Source: Psychrobacter jeotgali (lineage in GTDB: Bacteria; Pseudomonadota; Gammaproteobacteria; Pseudomonadales; Moraxellaceae). Taken from it: 64,000 nt of DNA. Under the pieces are notes generated by a model. That model had not been told where the DNA came from, did not search any database, and saw only the letters and a program-made list of their open reading frames with translations. The translations under genes and the position numbers were made by a program. This document shows positions 27,500-37,161 of the stretch, piece by piece. The stretch spans positions 620,001 to 684,000 of the forward strand of contig NZ_CAJHAF010000001.1 in assembly GCF_904846315.1 (NCBI RefSeq). Direction: 5' to 3'. Position 1 is the first letter of the stretch. Each line of letters opens with the position of its first letter.

Positions 27500-29542
27500 A
27501 TGAGCAAGCAAACCTCCAACTCAGCTTCTAACCCCACCTCTTCAAACTCAGCAATTGCTAATCAAAACGCCACTTTTGCGGATATCTATCAAGCTTCTAT
27601 CAATGATCGTGAGCAGTTTTGGGGCGAGCAGGCTCAGCGCATCTATTGGCATAAGCAGCCCGATAAAATCCTTGATGATAGTAATCTACCTTTTGCTAAA
27701 TGGTTCGTCGGCGGCGAAACCAATTTATGCTATAACTGCGTTGATCGTCATCTGGCAGATCGTGCTGAGCAGGATGCCTACATTTGGCTATCCTCAGAGA
27801 TTAATCAAGAGCTGATTGAGACCTTTCCAGCTGTTGCTGATGCCTTCGATGATTTAGGTAACAAGGTTGAGTTTTATACTGATTATACCAAGCGCCGCCT
27901 GACTTACAATGATCTGTATAAAGAGGTCAATTATTTTGCCGATGTTCTGCAGCGTCATGGCGTGGGCAAGGGCGACCGCGTCATTATCTATATGCCGATG
28001 ATACTGGAAGCGGCCTATGCGATGCTGGCCTGTGCGCGTATCGGTGCCATCCATTCGGTGGTATTTGGCGGTTTTGCGGCGCACAACTTAGCGATTCGTA
28101 TGGATGATGCCGAGGCCAAAATGCTTATCACTGTCGACGCCGGTTTGCGCGGCGGTAAAGTGATTAATTATAAGAATCTAGTCAATCAAGGGGTCGAACA
28201 AGCGACCAAAAAGCCAGAGCACGTACTGGTGGTTAATCGCGGTATTTTGCCCTTTAAAGCGCAGGAGATAGATGTTGATTATGCCACCGAGCGTCGCCAA
28301 AGCTGTGATGCCAATGCCATTGTTGAGCCGGTATGGCTAGAGTCAAATGCACCGTCCTACCTGCTTTATACCTCAGGCACCACAGGTACACCCAAAGGCG
28401 TGCAGCGCGATACCGGTGGTCATGCGGTGGCGCTCACTACCTCGATTGATTATATCTATGATGGCAAGGCAGGCGAGACCTTTTGGACCATATCAGACAT
28501 TGGCTGGGCTGCTGGACATTCTTATACTATCTATGCCCCGCTGCTGGCTGGCATGACCAGCGTCATGTATGAGGGCTTACCGCACCGTCCTAATCCGGGG
28601 ATTTGGTGGCGAATCGTTGAGGCCAATAAAGTTAATATTTTGTTCACTGCCCCAACGGGTGTGCGGATGCTCAAAAAACAAGACGAGACTTGGATGACTC
28701 GCTACGATGTCTCCAGCCTTAAGTCATTCTTTTTGGCCGGAGAGCCGCTTGATGAATCTACCGCTAATTGGTTAACCGAGCATTTAGGCGTGCCGATTTT
28801 AGATCATTATTGGCAAACAGAAACCGGCTGGCCTATCTTAAGTCATACGCCCAAATTCAATCACAAACCACACAAACAAGGCTCGCCCGGCTATCCGATG
28901 TATGGTTATGATGCGCATGTTATTAATGAAGAAACCAGAGAGCCCTGCGCGGCTAACGAAAAGGGACTGCTGGCTATTAGTGCACCGCTGCCGCCCGGCG
29001 CACTAACCACGGTATGGCGTAACGACGAGCGTTTTATCAGTAGCTATTTTAAACTGTTCGATGGCAAGCAATATTCGACCTCAGACTATGCAGTGACCGA
29101 TGAAGAGGGCTATTTTTATATTCTTGGTCGCACCGATGATGTTATTAATGTCGCTGGTCATCGAATAGGTACGCAAGAGATTGAAGAGGCGATCAGCACC
29201 CACCCAGAGATTATAGAATCTGCGGTTGTCGGTATTCAAGATGAGCTAAAAGGCGAGTTACCTATCGCCTTTTGTGTACTGCGAGATCATGAACAAGTAA
29301 AAACTACTGAAAACCGCTTTCGTCTTGAGCAGCAAATTATTGGAGCCGTGGTCAAGTCGCTTGGCGGTATTGCCCGTCCAGCCGCCGTATATTTCCCGCA
29401 AGCTTTGCCAAAAACTCGCTCTGGTAAAATCTTGCGCCGTGCGATTCGAGCTTTGGCAGAAAATCAGCCTACAGGTGATATGTCGACTTTAGATAATCCA
29501 CCAGCGATTGATGCGGTCAAGCAGTCTATGAAGGATTATTAA
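27500..29542 (+). CDS. prpE: Propionyl-CoA synthetase
   Basis: Acetyl-CoA synthetase-like enzyme that activates propionate (and probably acetate) to the CoA ester. N-terminal YQASINDREQFWGEQAQRIYW and YNCVDRH are typical of the family. Core motifs SYLLYTSGTTGTPKGVQRDTGG, the acyl-site region DIGWAAGHSYTIYAPL and YILGRTDDVINVAGHRIG follow, and the terminal catalytic Lys is in PKTRSGKILRRAIR. I chose the ATG at 27500 over 27482 because AAGGAT lies before it. The product feeds the methylcitrate route or other propionyl-CoA fates. It is the first gene of the valine cluster. Confidence 0.93.
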   Translation: MSKQTSNSASNPTSSNSAIANQNATFADIYQASINDREQFWGEQAQRIYWHKQPDKILDDSNLPFAKWFVGGETNLCYNCVDRHLADRAEQDAYIWLSSEINQELIETFPAVADAFDDLGNKVEFYTDYTKRRLTYNDLYKEVNYFADVLQRHGVGKGDRVIIYMPMILEAAYAMLACARIGAIHSVVFGGFAAHNLAIRMDDAEAKMLITVDAGLRGGKVINYKNLVNQGVEQATKKPEHVLVVNRGILPFKAQEIDVDYATERRQSCDANAIVEPVWLESNAPSYLLYTSGTTGTPKGVQRDTGGHAVALTTSIDYIYDGKAGETFWTISDIGWAAGHSYTIYAPLLAGMTSVMYEGLPHRPNPGIWWRIVEANKVNILFTAPTGVRMLKKQDETWMTRYDVSSLKSFFLAGEPLDESTANWLTEHLGVPILDHYWQTETGWPILSHTPKFNHKPHKQGSPGYPMYGYDAHVINEETREPCAANEKGLLAISAPLPPGALTTVWRNDERFISSYFKLFDGKQYSTSDYAVTDEEGYFYILGRTDDVINVAGHRIGTQEIEEAISTHPEIIESAVVGIQDELKGELPIAFCVLRDHEQVKTTENRFRLEQQIIGAVVKSLGGIARPAAVYFPQALPKTRSGKILRRAIRALAENQPTGDMSTLDNPPAIDAVKQSMKDY

Positions 29543-29701
29543 TAAAGCCCTTGACCGCAAAATCACATTATTGCTATAGTCAATAACGATACGAATTAAA
29601 TCATTTTGATTAACATGCTTATAAATAGCTAAACAGAAATCTTCATACCCCAATAAATGACGCCTTGAATGGCAGTCATGCAAACAAGATAAGGACATCT
29701 T

Positions 29702-31189
29702 ATGCACCACGTTCAGCAGCTTATCAATGGTCAGTTTAGTGATTCTAATACCAGCGAATGGATTGATATCACCGATCCTGCTACCCAAGAAGTCATCGCC
29801 AAAGTCCCGCAAACCACCGATGATGAAATCAATCAAGCCGTTGCTAGCGCCCAAGCCGCCTTTCAAACTTGGCGCAAAACACCCATTACTACCCGCGCCC
29901 GTATCTTTTTGAAGTATCAAGCGCTTATCCGTGAACACATGGACGAGCTGGCTGAAATCTTAACTGCCGAGCAAGGTAAAACCATTGCTGATGCGCGCGG
30001 TGATGTGTTTCGTGGCTTAGAAGTGGTTGAGCACGCCGCCGGTATTGCTAATCTACAAATGGGCGATTTCGTTGAAAACGTCGCCTCCAATGTTGATACT
30101 TATAGTATTTGGCAGCCACTTGGCGTCTGTGCGGGTATCACTCCCTTTAACTTTCCGGCGATGATTCCGCTATGGATGTTCCCGATGGCAATCGCTACCG
30201 GCAACACCTTTGTCCTAAAACCCTCCGAGCAAGATCCGATGGTCACCATGCGTTTGGTAGAGCTGGCTGTCGAGGCGGGCGTTCCTGAAGGCGTGCTCAA
30301 TGTGGTACACGGTGGTAAAGCAACCGTTGATGCGATCTGTGATCATCCCGATATTAAGGCGGTTTCTTTTGTCGGCTCTACCAAGGTCGGCCAACACGTT
30401 TATGAGCGTGCTAGCCAATCGGGCAAACGCGCCCAATGTATGATGGGTGCCAAAAACCACGCCGTAATCCTGCCAGATGCCAACAAAGAGCAAACCTTGA
30501 ATCAGTTAGCGGGCGCAGCTTTTGGCGCCGCCGGTCAGCGCTGCATGGCGCTATCAGTAGTGATATTAGTAGGTGAAGCTGGAGATTGGATCGACGAGAT
30601 TAAGTCTAAAGCAGAAGGTTTAGTGGTCTCAGCGGGCAAAAATGATAAAGATTTAGGGCCACTGATCTCGCCGCAAGCCAAAGCTCGCGTTGAGCATTTA
30701 ATTGGCACCGGTGTCGATGAGGGCGCGAGTTTATTATTAGATGGCCGCGGCATTACGGTTGAAGGGTTTGAAAAAGGTAACTTTGTCGGTCCAACTATCT
30801 TTGATAATGTCACCAGCGATATGCAAATCTATCAGCAAGAAATCTTTGGTCCGGTACTGTGTATCATGCGTGCTGAGAGCTTAGGCGAGGCTATCGACAT
30901 TGTGAATGCCAATCCAAACGGCAATGGTACGGCTATCTTTACCCAGTCGGGAGCTGCCGCGCACAAATTCCAGCAGGATATTATGGTCGGTCAAATCGGT
31001 ATCAATCTGCCTATTCCAGTGCCATTACCAATGTTCTCGTTCTCAGGCTCACGTGCCAGTAAACTTGGAGATCTTGGCCCTTATGGCAAGCAAGCGGTAC
31101 AATTTTATACCCAAACCAAAACCGTTACCGCACGCTGGTTTGATGACGAAGCGAGCCGTGGTAAAGTAAACACCACCATTTCAATGTAA
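29702..31189 (+). CDS. mmsA: CoA-acylating methylmalonate-semialdehyde dehydrogenase
   Basis: Converts methylmalonate semialdehyde to propionyl-CoA plus CO2 with NAD+ and CoA, the last step of valine breakdown (also used in inositol and thymine catabolism). The 495 residues carry the aldehyde dehydrogenase fold with [27 protein letters not shown] and catalytic Cys281 in [10 protein letters not shown]. The [11 protein letters not shown] segment (Asn/His in place of the usual Glu-x-Gly-Gly) is typical of this CoA-dependent class. It sits in the valine cluster. Confidence 0.95.
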   Translation: MHHVQQLINGQFSDSNTSEWIDITDPATQEVIAKVPQTTDDEINQAVASAQAAFQTWRKTPITTRARIFLKYQALIREHMDELAEILTAEQGKTIADARGDVFRGLEVVEHAAGIANLQMGDFVENVASNVDTYSIWQPLGVCAGITPFNFPAMIPLWMFPMAIATGNTFVLKPSEQDPMVTMRLVELAVEAGVPEGVLNVVHGGKATVDAICDHPDIKAVSFVGSTKVGQHVYERASQSGKRAQCMMGAKNHAVILPDANKEQTLNQLAGAAFGAAGQRCMALSVVILVGEAGDWIDEIKSKAEGLVVSAGKNDKDLGPLISPQAKARVEHLIGTGVDEGASLLLDGRGITVEGFEKGNFVGPTIFDNVTSDMQIYQQEIFGPVLCIMRAESLGEAIDIVNANPNGNGTAIFTQSGAAAHKFQQDIMVGQIGINLPIPVPLPMFSFSGSRASKLGDLGPYGKQAVQFYTQTKTVTARWFDDEASRGKVNTTISM

Positions 31190-31193
31190 AATT

Positions 31194-31219
31194 CATAATT
31201 TATAATCATAATTTGTAAT
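31194..31219. repeat. 13-bp tandem repeat, 2 units, after mmsA
   Basis: CATAATTTATAAT and CATAATTTGTAAT occur back to back five bases after the mmsA stop codon. Confidence 0.65.
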
Positions 31220-31318
31220 ATAGTCGGTTGGTTTGAAAGTTATACCTATAATTATTGTTTTGAACTAACCGTATTTTGAATTCATTATAGCTGCACTATT
31301 AAGTACAAGGATGACCTC

Positions 31319-32479
31319 ATGGATTTTTCATTAACGGAAGATCAAATTGCCTTTGGGCAAACCGCCAGACAGTTCGCCAAAAAAGAGCTTAAACCTAACG
31401 CTGCTGAATGGGATCGAGAGTCTCACTTTCCTGTTGATGTCATCAAAAAGTCAGGTGAGCTTGGGTTTTTGGGCTTATATACCAATCCAGAATACGATGG
31501 CTTAGGATTACCGCGCTTGGACTCCGCTATTGTGTTCGAAGAGCTGGCTTGGGGCGATACCTCAGTCGCAGCTTATATGAGCATTCATAACATGGTCGCT
31601 TGGATGGTTGGCGAATATGGTAGCGATGCTTTGTGTCAGCAGTATTTGCCCAACATGGTTAGCGGCGAGTGGCTCGGTAGTTATTGCCTAACTGAGCCCA
31701 ATGCCGGCTCCGATGCCGCCTCCCTGCGGACTAAAGCTGACAAGCAAGGCGACTATTATGTGTTAAATGGCGAAAAAACCTTTATCTCAGGTGCAGGCTC
31801 GACCGACGTATTGGTAGTGATGGCGCGTACCGGCGGCGCTGGACCCAAAGGAGTTTCGGCATTAGTGGTCGATGCGCATAGCGACGGTATTGAATACGGT
31901 AAGAATGAGCAAAAAATGGGCTGGAAAGCTCAGCCAACACGTACAATCAGCTTTAATAATGTCAAAGTACCTGTAGCTAATCGCTTAGGCGAGGAAGGTC
32001 AAGGCTTTAGCATGGCAATGAAAGGGCTAGATGGCGGACGTATCAATATCGGTATTTGTGCGGTAGGAACGGCGCAAGCGGCGCTTGAAACGGCGACCAA
32101 TTACGTGAAAGAGCGCAGCCAATTTGGCAATCCAATCGCTAACTTTCAGTCGGTACAGTTTAAACTGGCTGATATGCTGACCCAAACTATCGCTGCTCGT
32201 CAGATCCTATATTTAGCGGCCAGTAAAGTGGACAATAATGACCCGCAAGCCTCGGTTTATTGTGCGATGGCCAAGCGTTTATCGACGGATCTTAGTTTTG
32301 ATATTGCCAATCAGGCTCTACAATTGCACGGCGGTTATGGCTATTTAAACGAGTATCCACTTGAGCGTCATGTCCGTGATTTGCGCGTGCATCAAATACT
32401 TGAGGGTACCAATGAGATTATGCGAGTCATTGTCTCACGCCAGATGCTACAAGACGAAGCGTTAAGCCAATTACGTTAA
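31319..32479 (+). CDS. Acyl-CoA dehydrogenase (probable isobutyryl-CoA dehydrogenase)
   Basis: FAD-linked dehydrogenase of 386 residues that removes two hydrogens from a branched acyl-CoA. Motifs YCLTEPNAGSDAASLRT (FAD/substrate loop), EKTFISGAGSTDVLVVMA, RSQFGNPIANFQSVQF, LHGGYGYLNEYPLER and QILEGTNEIMRVIVSR are all present. The placement between mmsA and an enoyl-CoA hydratase of the valine pathway is the reason to call it isobutyryl-CoA specific; that substrate is inferred. Confidence 0.9.
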   Translation: MDFSLTEDQIAFGQTARQFAKKELKPNAAEWDRESHFPVDVIKKSGELGFLGLYTNPEYDGLGLPRLDSAIVFEELAWGDTSVAAYMSIHNMVAWMVGEYGSDALCQQYLPNMVSGEWLGSYCLTEPNAGSDAASLRTKADKQGDYYVLNGEKTFISGAGSTDVLVVMARTGGAGPKGVSALVVDAHSDGIEYGKNEQKMGWKAQPTRTISFNNVKVPVANRLGEEGQGFSMAMKGLDGGRINIGICAVGTAQAALETATNYVKERSQFGNPIANFQSVQFKLADMLTQTIAARQILYLAASKVDNNDPQASVYCAMAKRLSTDLSFDIANQALQLHGGYGYLNEYPLERHVRDLRVHQILEGTNEIMRVIVSRQMLQDEALSQLR

Positions 32480-32536
32480 AAGGCACGGACCCTTTAATAG
32501 TAAATTAAAAAATATCATAAAAATAAAGGATTATTT

Positions 32537-33319
32537 ATGACAGATTATACCAATCTAAAACTGACCATTGATGGTCATATTGCGACGGTAACGCTGCAAA
32601 ATCCGCCAGCCCATACGTGGACGATGGACAGCCTGCCCGCACTCAAGCAACTGGTTACTGACCTAAATGCCAACGATGAAGTGTATGCGCTCATTATTCA
32701 CGGTGATGGTGAAAAGTTCTTTTCTGCAGGGGCAGATCTTAATAACTTTGCCGATGGCGACAAAGGCCGGGCGGTTAGTATGGCGATTGCTTTTGGTGAG
32801 GCTTTTGAAGCGTTATCCAATTATCGCGGAGTCAGTATTGCCGTTATTAATGGCTATGCGATGGGTGGCGGTCTTGAGTGTGCGCTCGCTTGTGACATCC
32901 GTATTGCAGAAGACCATGCGCAGATGGCACTGCCTGAGACTGGCGTAGGTCTATTGCCTTGCGCTGGCGGCACTCAAAACCTACCTTTATTAGTCGGTGA
33001 GGGCTGGGCAAAGCGCATGATATTGTGCGGTGAGCGCATCGATGCCGCCACTGCGCTACGTATCGGTTTGGTCGAAGAAGTGGTCGAAAAGGGCAAAGGT
33101 TTAGAGAGCGCTCAAGCCTTGGCACAAAAAGCCGCCAAGCAGTCGCCAGTCGCCGTTAGCTATTCTAAGCAGTTGATTCAAGCGGCTAGACATACCCCGC
33201 CTGCCCAAAACCTGATCAACGAGCGTGAAGATTTTGTCAAACTATTCGATACCAAGGATCAGCGTGAGGGCGTTCAAGCCTTTTTAGAGAAGCGTAGTCC
33301 TAACTGGCAGAATAAATAA
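32537..33319 (+). CDS. Enoyl-CoA hydratase (probable methacrylyl-CoA hydratase)
   Basis: Crotonase-fold protein of 260 residues. The oxyanion-hole segment FFSAGADLNNFADGDKGRA is near 60-80. NGYAMGGGLECALACDIRIA near 105-125 and the catalytic-type Glu in ALPETGVGLLPCAGGTQ follow. It should hydrate methacrylyl-CoA to 3-hydroxyisobutyryl-CoA, the toxic-intermediate step that needs the adjacent hydrolase. AAAGGA precedes the ATG. Confidence 0.9.
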   Translation: MTDYTNLKLTIDGHIATVTLQNPPAHTWTMDSLPALKQLVTDLNANDEVYALIIHGDGEKFFSAGADLNNFADGDKGRAVSMAIAFGEAFEALSNYRGVSIAVINGYAMGGGLECALACDIRIAEDHAQMALPETGVGLLPCAGGTQNLPLLVGEGWAKRMILCGERIDAATALRIGLVEEVVEKGKGLESAQALAQKAAKQSPVAVSYSKQLIQAARHTPPAQNLINEREDFVKLFDTKDQREGVQAFLEKRSPNWQNK

Positions 33320-33369
33320 TTTGTTAACCGCTTGGCATTTTTTATAGTATAAAGTTTTTAGTTCAGCTC

Positions 33370-33444
33370 ATTTTTATATAGATCACTTTCACATAACTAT
33401 TTTTATATGAGCACTTTTATATAGGTCACTTTTATGACAACAGC
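33370..33444. repeat. About 15-bp-period repeat spanning the start of the hydrolase gene
   Basis: Clearest units are TTTTTATATGAGCAC (33400-33414) and TTTTATATAGGTCAC (33415-33429), with weaker units on both sides. The last unit, TTTTATGACAACAGC, contains the ATG of the next gene. Confidence 0.7.
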
Positions 33445-34672
33445 GCAAAATACAGATACTAAGTCATCATCACAAGCTCCGGTACTTTTCAATACAGAAG
33501 CTACCGACTGTGGGCATTTGATTGGGATTATGACGTTGAACACGCCCAAGTCCTTAAACGCGCTCAGTGTAGAGATGTGTCAGTTATTATCAAATCAACT
33601 TGAGCAGTGGCAATCGGATCCAGATGTAGTAGCGATATTATTAAAAGGTGCAGGGGATAAGGCGTTTTGTGCAGGCGGCGATATCCGTAAGCTTTATGAC
33701 AGTATGTCTGCCGATGCACCAATGCCCAACCCTTATGCCACAGAGTTCTTTAGTCACGAGTATCGCCTTTATCGGCAAATGCACTTTTATCCCAAACCTT
33801 TAATACTTTGGGGCGATGGCATCATTATGGGCGGCGGTATGGGACTGATGGCCGCCTGTAGTCATCGTATCGTCACCGAGCGCACCCGTTTTGCGATGCC
33901 TGAGATTACCATTGGCTTATTCCCTGACGCCTCTGGTAGTTGGTTCTTGCAGCGGATGCCCGCCGATACTGGTCTATTCTTAGGTCTAACAGGCGCCCAC
34001 TGTAATGCTAACGATGCGCTATTAGCCAATTTGGCTGAATATGGCGTCGCCAGCGCTGATTACGAGGCTATTTTGCAGCGCCTGACTCAAATTGATTGGC
34101 AAGTGATGTTTGATACTAGCTATAGTGAAAGTGCTTATAGTATTACGAGTCGTGCGTTGGCGGCGCATTCGTCAACTATTGCAGAGCTTCCCGCCAGTAA
34201 GCTGGCTTTATATTGGCAACCGATTCAGCGTTTAATGAATACTGGTGGGTTAGCTGATATTGATGCCTTGTTGCGTGATGATGAAGCACTAAGTGAGCTC
34301 GATGCTGATTTTGCCGCCGATAGCTGGACACAGCGAGCGCTAGCGACTTATCGTCAAGGTTGTCCGGTTACAGCCGCTTTAACGCATAGCCTTTATCATA
34401 AAGTGACTGACCTATCGATAGAGCAGGTACTATATTTAGAGCTTAACGTGGCCGTGCACTGCGCCGCTAATCCCGACTTTAAGGAAGGCGTACGGGCGTT
34501 ACTAATTGACAAAGATAAGAATCCCGAGTGGTCACGCTCTTTAGCAGAATGCTTGACGCCGGAGGGACGCAGTTATATTCAACAGCATTTTGAAAGCCCT
34601 TATAGTGCTGGCGAGCATCCATTAAAGGACTGGTTAGGCGCTGATGCGCTTGCCGCCCAACAACTAAGCTAG
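33434..34672 (+). CDS. 3-hydroxyisobutyryl-CoA hydrolase
   Basis: Crotonase-superfamily thioesterase of 412 residues releasing 3-hydroxyisobutyrate. The longer C-terminal part distinguishes it from hydratases. Characteristic: LNTPKSLNALSVEM, KAFCAGGDIRKLYD, WGDGIIMGGGMGLMAACSHR and PEITIGLFPDASGSWFL with the catalytic Glu/Asp. No good ribosome site precedes the ATG because the upstream 75 bases are made of 15-bp-period repeats. The next in-frame ATG is 33 residues in, past the start of the fold, so the long start is kept. Placement between the hydratase and mmsB fits the pathway. Confidence 0.92.
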   Translation: MTTAQNTDTKSSSQAPVLFNTEATDCGHLIGIMTLNTPKSLNALSVEMCQLLSNQLEQWQSDPDVVAILLKGAGDKAFCAGGDIRKLYDSMSADAPMPNPYATEFFSHEYRLYRQMHFYPKPLILWGDGIIMGGGMGLMAACSHRIVTERTRFAMPEITIGLFPDASGSWFLQRMPADTGLFLGLTGAHCNANDALLANLAEYGVASADYEAILQRLTQIDWQVMFDTSYSESAYSITSRALAAHSSTIAELPASKLALYWQPIQRLMNTGGLADIDALLRDDEALSELDADFAADSWTQRALATYRQGCPVTAALTHSLYHKVTDLSIEQVLYLELNVAVHCAANPDFKEGVRALLIDKDKNPEWSRSLAECLTPEGRSYIQQHFESPYSAGEHPLKDWLGADALAAQQLS

Positions 34673-34766
34673 TTTTAAACCTTTAAACGCTTTAAAATTT
34701 CTAAGCTTGTATAAATAAAGCTTTTTATAATAAAAAATTTACCTAAAATCATCAAGGAGCGATGAG

Positions 34767-35708
34767 ATGAGCCCAACTAAACATAGCGATAATCAGGCGA
34801 CAAAACCAAATATTGCATTCATTGGACTCGGTAACATGGGTGCGCCCATGGCCGAAAATTTACTGAAGGCGGGCTATCCGTTATCGGTATACGATCTATC
34901 CGCTGACGCTCTTAAGCGTCTACAAAACGCAGGCGCCACCGTCGCTGATAGCCCTCTATCAGCTGCCACCAACGCTCAAGTCGTTATCAGTATGCTACCG
35001 GCTGGCAAGCATGTCCATTCTGTTTATCTGGGCGATAGCGGCTCAAAGGGTTTATTATTATCCTTACCTAAAGGCACGCTGGTGATTGATAGTAGTACCA
35101 TTGCCGCCGCTGATGCTCGGGTAGTGGCTGATACCGCCAATAAGATGGGCATTGATTTTTTAGATGCGCCAGTTTCAGGTGGTACGGGCGGTGCAGTCGC
35201 TGGTAGCCTAACTTTTATCGTGGGCGGTGAAGAGCAAGCTTTTGCAAAAGCCAAACCGATACTGGCGGTTATGGGCAAGAATATCTTTCATGCTGGCGAA
35301 CATGGTGCGGGTCAAGTCGCCAAAATATGCAACAACATGCTACTAGGTATTTTGATGGCAGGCACAGCCGAAGCTATCAATCTCGGAGTCAAAAACGGTC
35401 TTGATGCCAAAGTGTTGTCGGAGATTATGCTACAAAGCTCTGGACGCAACTGGACGCTGGAGGTCTATAACCCTTATCCGCAAGTTATGGACAATGTACC
35501 CTCAAGTCACGGTTATAAAGGCGGCTTTATGACGGATCTGATGCAAAAGGATCTTAATCTTGCCATGGAGACTGCAAAAGCGATCGGAGCAGAAACGCCG
35601 ATGGGAAGTAAAGCTACGGAGCTTTATCAACAGCACAGTGTTGAGCATGGTGATAAAGATTTCTCAAGTATTATGGCCCATCATGATAAATCAGTCTGGT
35701 CTTCCTAG
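34767..35708 (+). CDS. mmsB: 3-hydroxyisobutyrate dehydrogenase
   Basis: NAD-dependent beta-hydroxyacid dehydrogenase of 313 residues that yields methylmalonate semialdehyde for MmsA. Rossmann motif IAFIGLGNMGAPMAENLLKAG near 17-37, substrate loop DAPVSGGTGGAVAGSLTFIVGG near 133-154, and the catalytic Lys in QVAKICNNMLLG. AAGGAGC precedes the ATG. It ends the plus-strand valine cluster, followed by a bidirectional terminator shared with the IclR gene. Confidence 0.95.
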   Translation: MSPTKHSDNQATKPNIAFIGLGNMGAPMAENLLKAGYPLSVYDLSADALKRLQNAGATVADSPLSAATNAQVVISMLPAGKHVHSVYLGDSGSKGLLLSLPKGTLVIDSSTIAAADARVVADTANKMGIDFLDAPVSGGTGGAVAGSLTFIVGGEEQAFAKAKPILAVMGKNIFHAGEHGAGQVAKICNNMLLGILMAGTAEAINLGVKNGLDAKVLSEIMLQSSGRNWTLEVYNPYPQVMDNVPSSHGYKGGFMTDLMQKDLNLAMETAKAIGAETPMGSKATELYQQHSVEHGDKDFSSIMAHHDKSVWSS

Positions 35709-35811
35709 TCGGCTATGAGGTGTAAATGTTACAGAGCTTAGCAAGAGACAGTTAAACGTTAAACGCTCAGTTTTTATAACCCTTTATCCCTTATTTATTA
35801 ACCGCTATAAA

Positions 35812-35863
35812 AAAAGTCCATTATCATTACCAATATGCAATTGGATTATGATAATGGACTTTT
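35812..35863. terminator. Bidirectional terminator between mmsB and the IclR gene
   Basis: Perfect stem AAAAGTCCATTATCAT / ATGATAATGGACTTTT (35812-35827 with 35848-35863), with further pairing (CAAT/ATTG) in the loop. Confidence 0.88.
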
Positions 35864-35879
35864 AGCTAGACAAACGATT

Positions 35880-36638
35880 CTAGCTTTGTAATTCGTAAAC
35901 CAGTGCTTGTAGGTCTTCAGCGGCAGTACGTAATCGGGGTACATGGGTCAATAGCTCATCTAAAGACACTCGAATAGTCGGAGCATGCAAATATAAAGAA
36001 GCCAGGTATCTCGACTTTTTATCTAAAATAGGTACCGATATTGCCACCATTTCCGAAATAAACTCTTCATTGTCGATACCGATACCCGTCTCAGCGATTT
36101 TATCAAGCTCTACATTTAATTCATCAATATCGACGATAGTATTCTTGGTAAACTTATCCAAAGATAAGCTCTTGAGTATCTTATTACGGCTAGGCGTGCT
36201 AAGTTGACTCAGATATAGCTTGCCTGTTGCCGTACACCACATCGGTGACTTGGCGCCTACCGGTAAGTAAATTTGGATAGGCAACGATGTTTTGACTCGG
36301 TTGGTATAAATCATATTCATATGATAGGGCACCCCGATACCGCAAGTCTCCTTGATATCATCAACCAGCCTTTGCAAGATTACCTGACGCTCATTAAAGA
36401 ACTGGCGCTGTTGCCAAAGCTCAACACTCAAGTTACGTACCCGTTTGCCAGGTATAATACCGCCGCCAATATCAACGGCTACAAAGCCTTCATCGACTAG
36501 ATTCTGAATCAAACGATGGATAGTAGGCTTTGGAATATCAAGCTCTTTTGAGAGCTCGAGTGGTGAGATAGGTTTAGGCGCATAAGAGACGGCTTCAATA
36601 ATTTCTAATACACGAGTAATTGATGAAACTTTGGGCAT
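35880..36638 (-). CDS. IclR-family transcription regulator
   Basis: A 252-residue regulator. The winged helix SSITRVLEIIEAVSYAPKPISPLELSKELD, IPKPTIHRLIQNLVDEGFV is at 5-55. An effector-binding GAF-like domain follows (AKSPMWCTATGKLYLSQLS..., GIGIDNEEFISEMVAISVPI). Placed tail-to-tail with the valine cluster, so it could control it, but no operator was identified. Other targets are possible. Confidence 0.88.
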   Translation of the reverse strand: MPKVSSITRVLEIIEAVSYAPKPISPLELSKELDIPKPTIHRLIQNLVDEGFVAVDIGGGIIPGKRVRNLSVELWQQRQFFNERQVILQRLVDDIKETCGIGVPYHMNMIYTNRVKTSLPIQIYLPVGAKSPMWCTATGKLYLSQLSTPSRNKILKSLSLDKFTKNTIVDIDELNVELDKIAETGIGIDNEEFISEMVAISVPILDKKSRYLASLYLHAPTIRVSLDELLTHVPRLRTAAEDLQALVYELQS

Positions 36639-37161
36639 ACAAATAGCTCAGTTCATGTTAGATAAGTAATTATTATAACTTAAGTTTCTTACCATGCATA
36701 ACTCAATATAAGCTAGCATCGAGATAGTTATAAAGGATAGTTATTAGAACAATCATTCTCCCTATCAAAAACAGCTATTGGCAGGCAATAGGAGATACAT
36801 CAACTAACAAATCACAACATACCGTAATGTTAAGTTATACAATATACATTGAGTTATAGGGGCGAATAGGCGAACATAGAAGTATGTTATATGGGTTCTT
36901 ATTCAGATGATTTGTGATATTATGCACGCAGTCGCCCAAATGACTGGATAGAAGCAATAAAAAACGAGTTTTTATCGAGGCAAGTAGTAATTATTACAAT
37001 TACTATGCAATCTTTACATAATGGCAAATAAAAACCTCGTCTTTGGGGGTGACTTTTTCAGCCAAAATTGTTTTAATCTGCTCAACAAAATGATTGTCTA
37101 AAATCAGAATCAGACAATCCATGTTTGTGGGCTAGTTATTTCATACTTTAGGAGAGTAATT
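36639..37161 (+). promoter_or_regulatory. Long spacer and leader before the outer-membrane protein gene
   Basis: This 523-base region shows no gene. It holds a short hairpin (TAGTAATT / AATTACTA near 36987-37007). Segments ACGAGTTTTTAT (from about 36964) and ATAAAAACCTCGT (from about 37028) can pair across it, suggesting a structured leader or attenuator upstream of the abundant outer-membrane protein. Confidence 0.4.
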
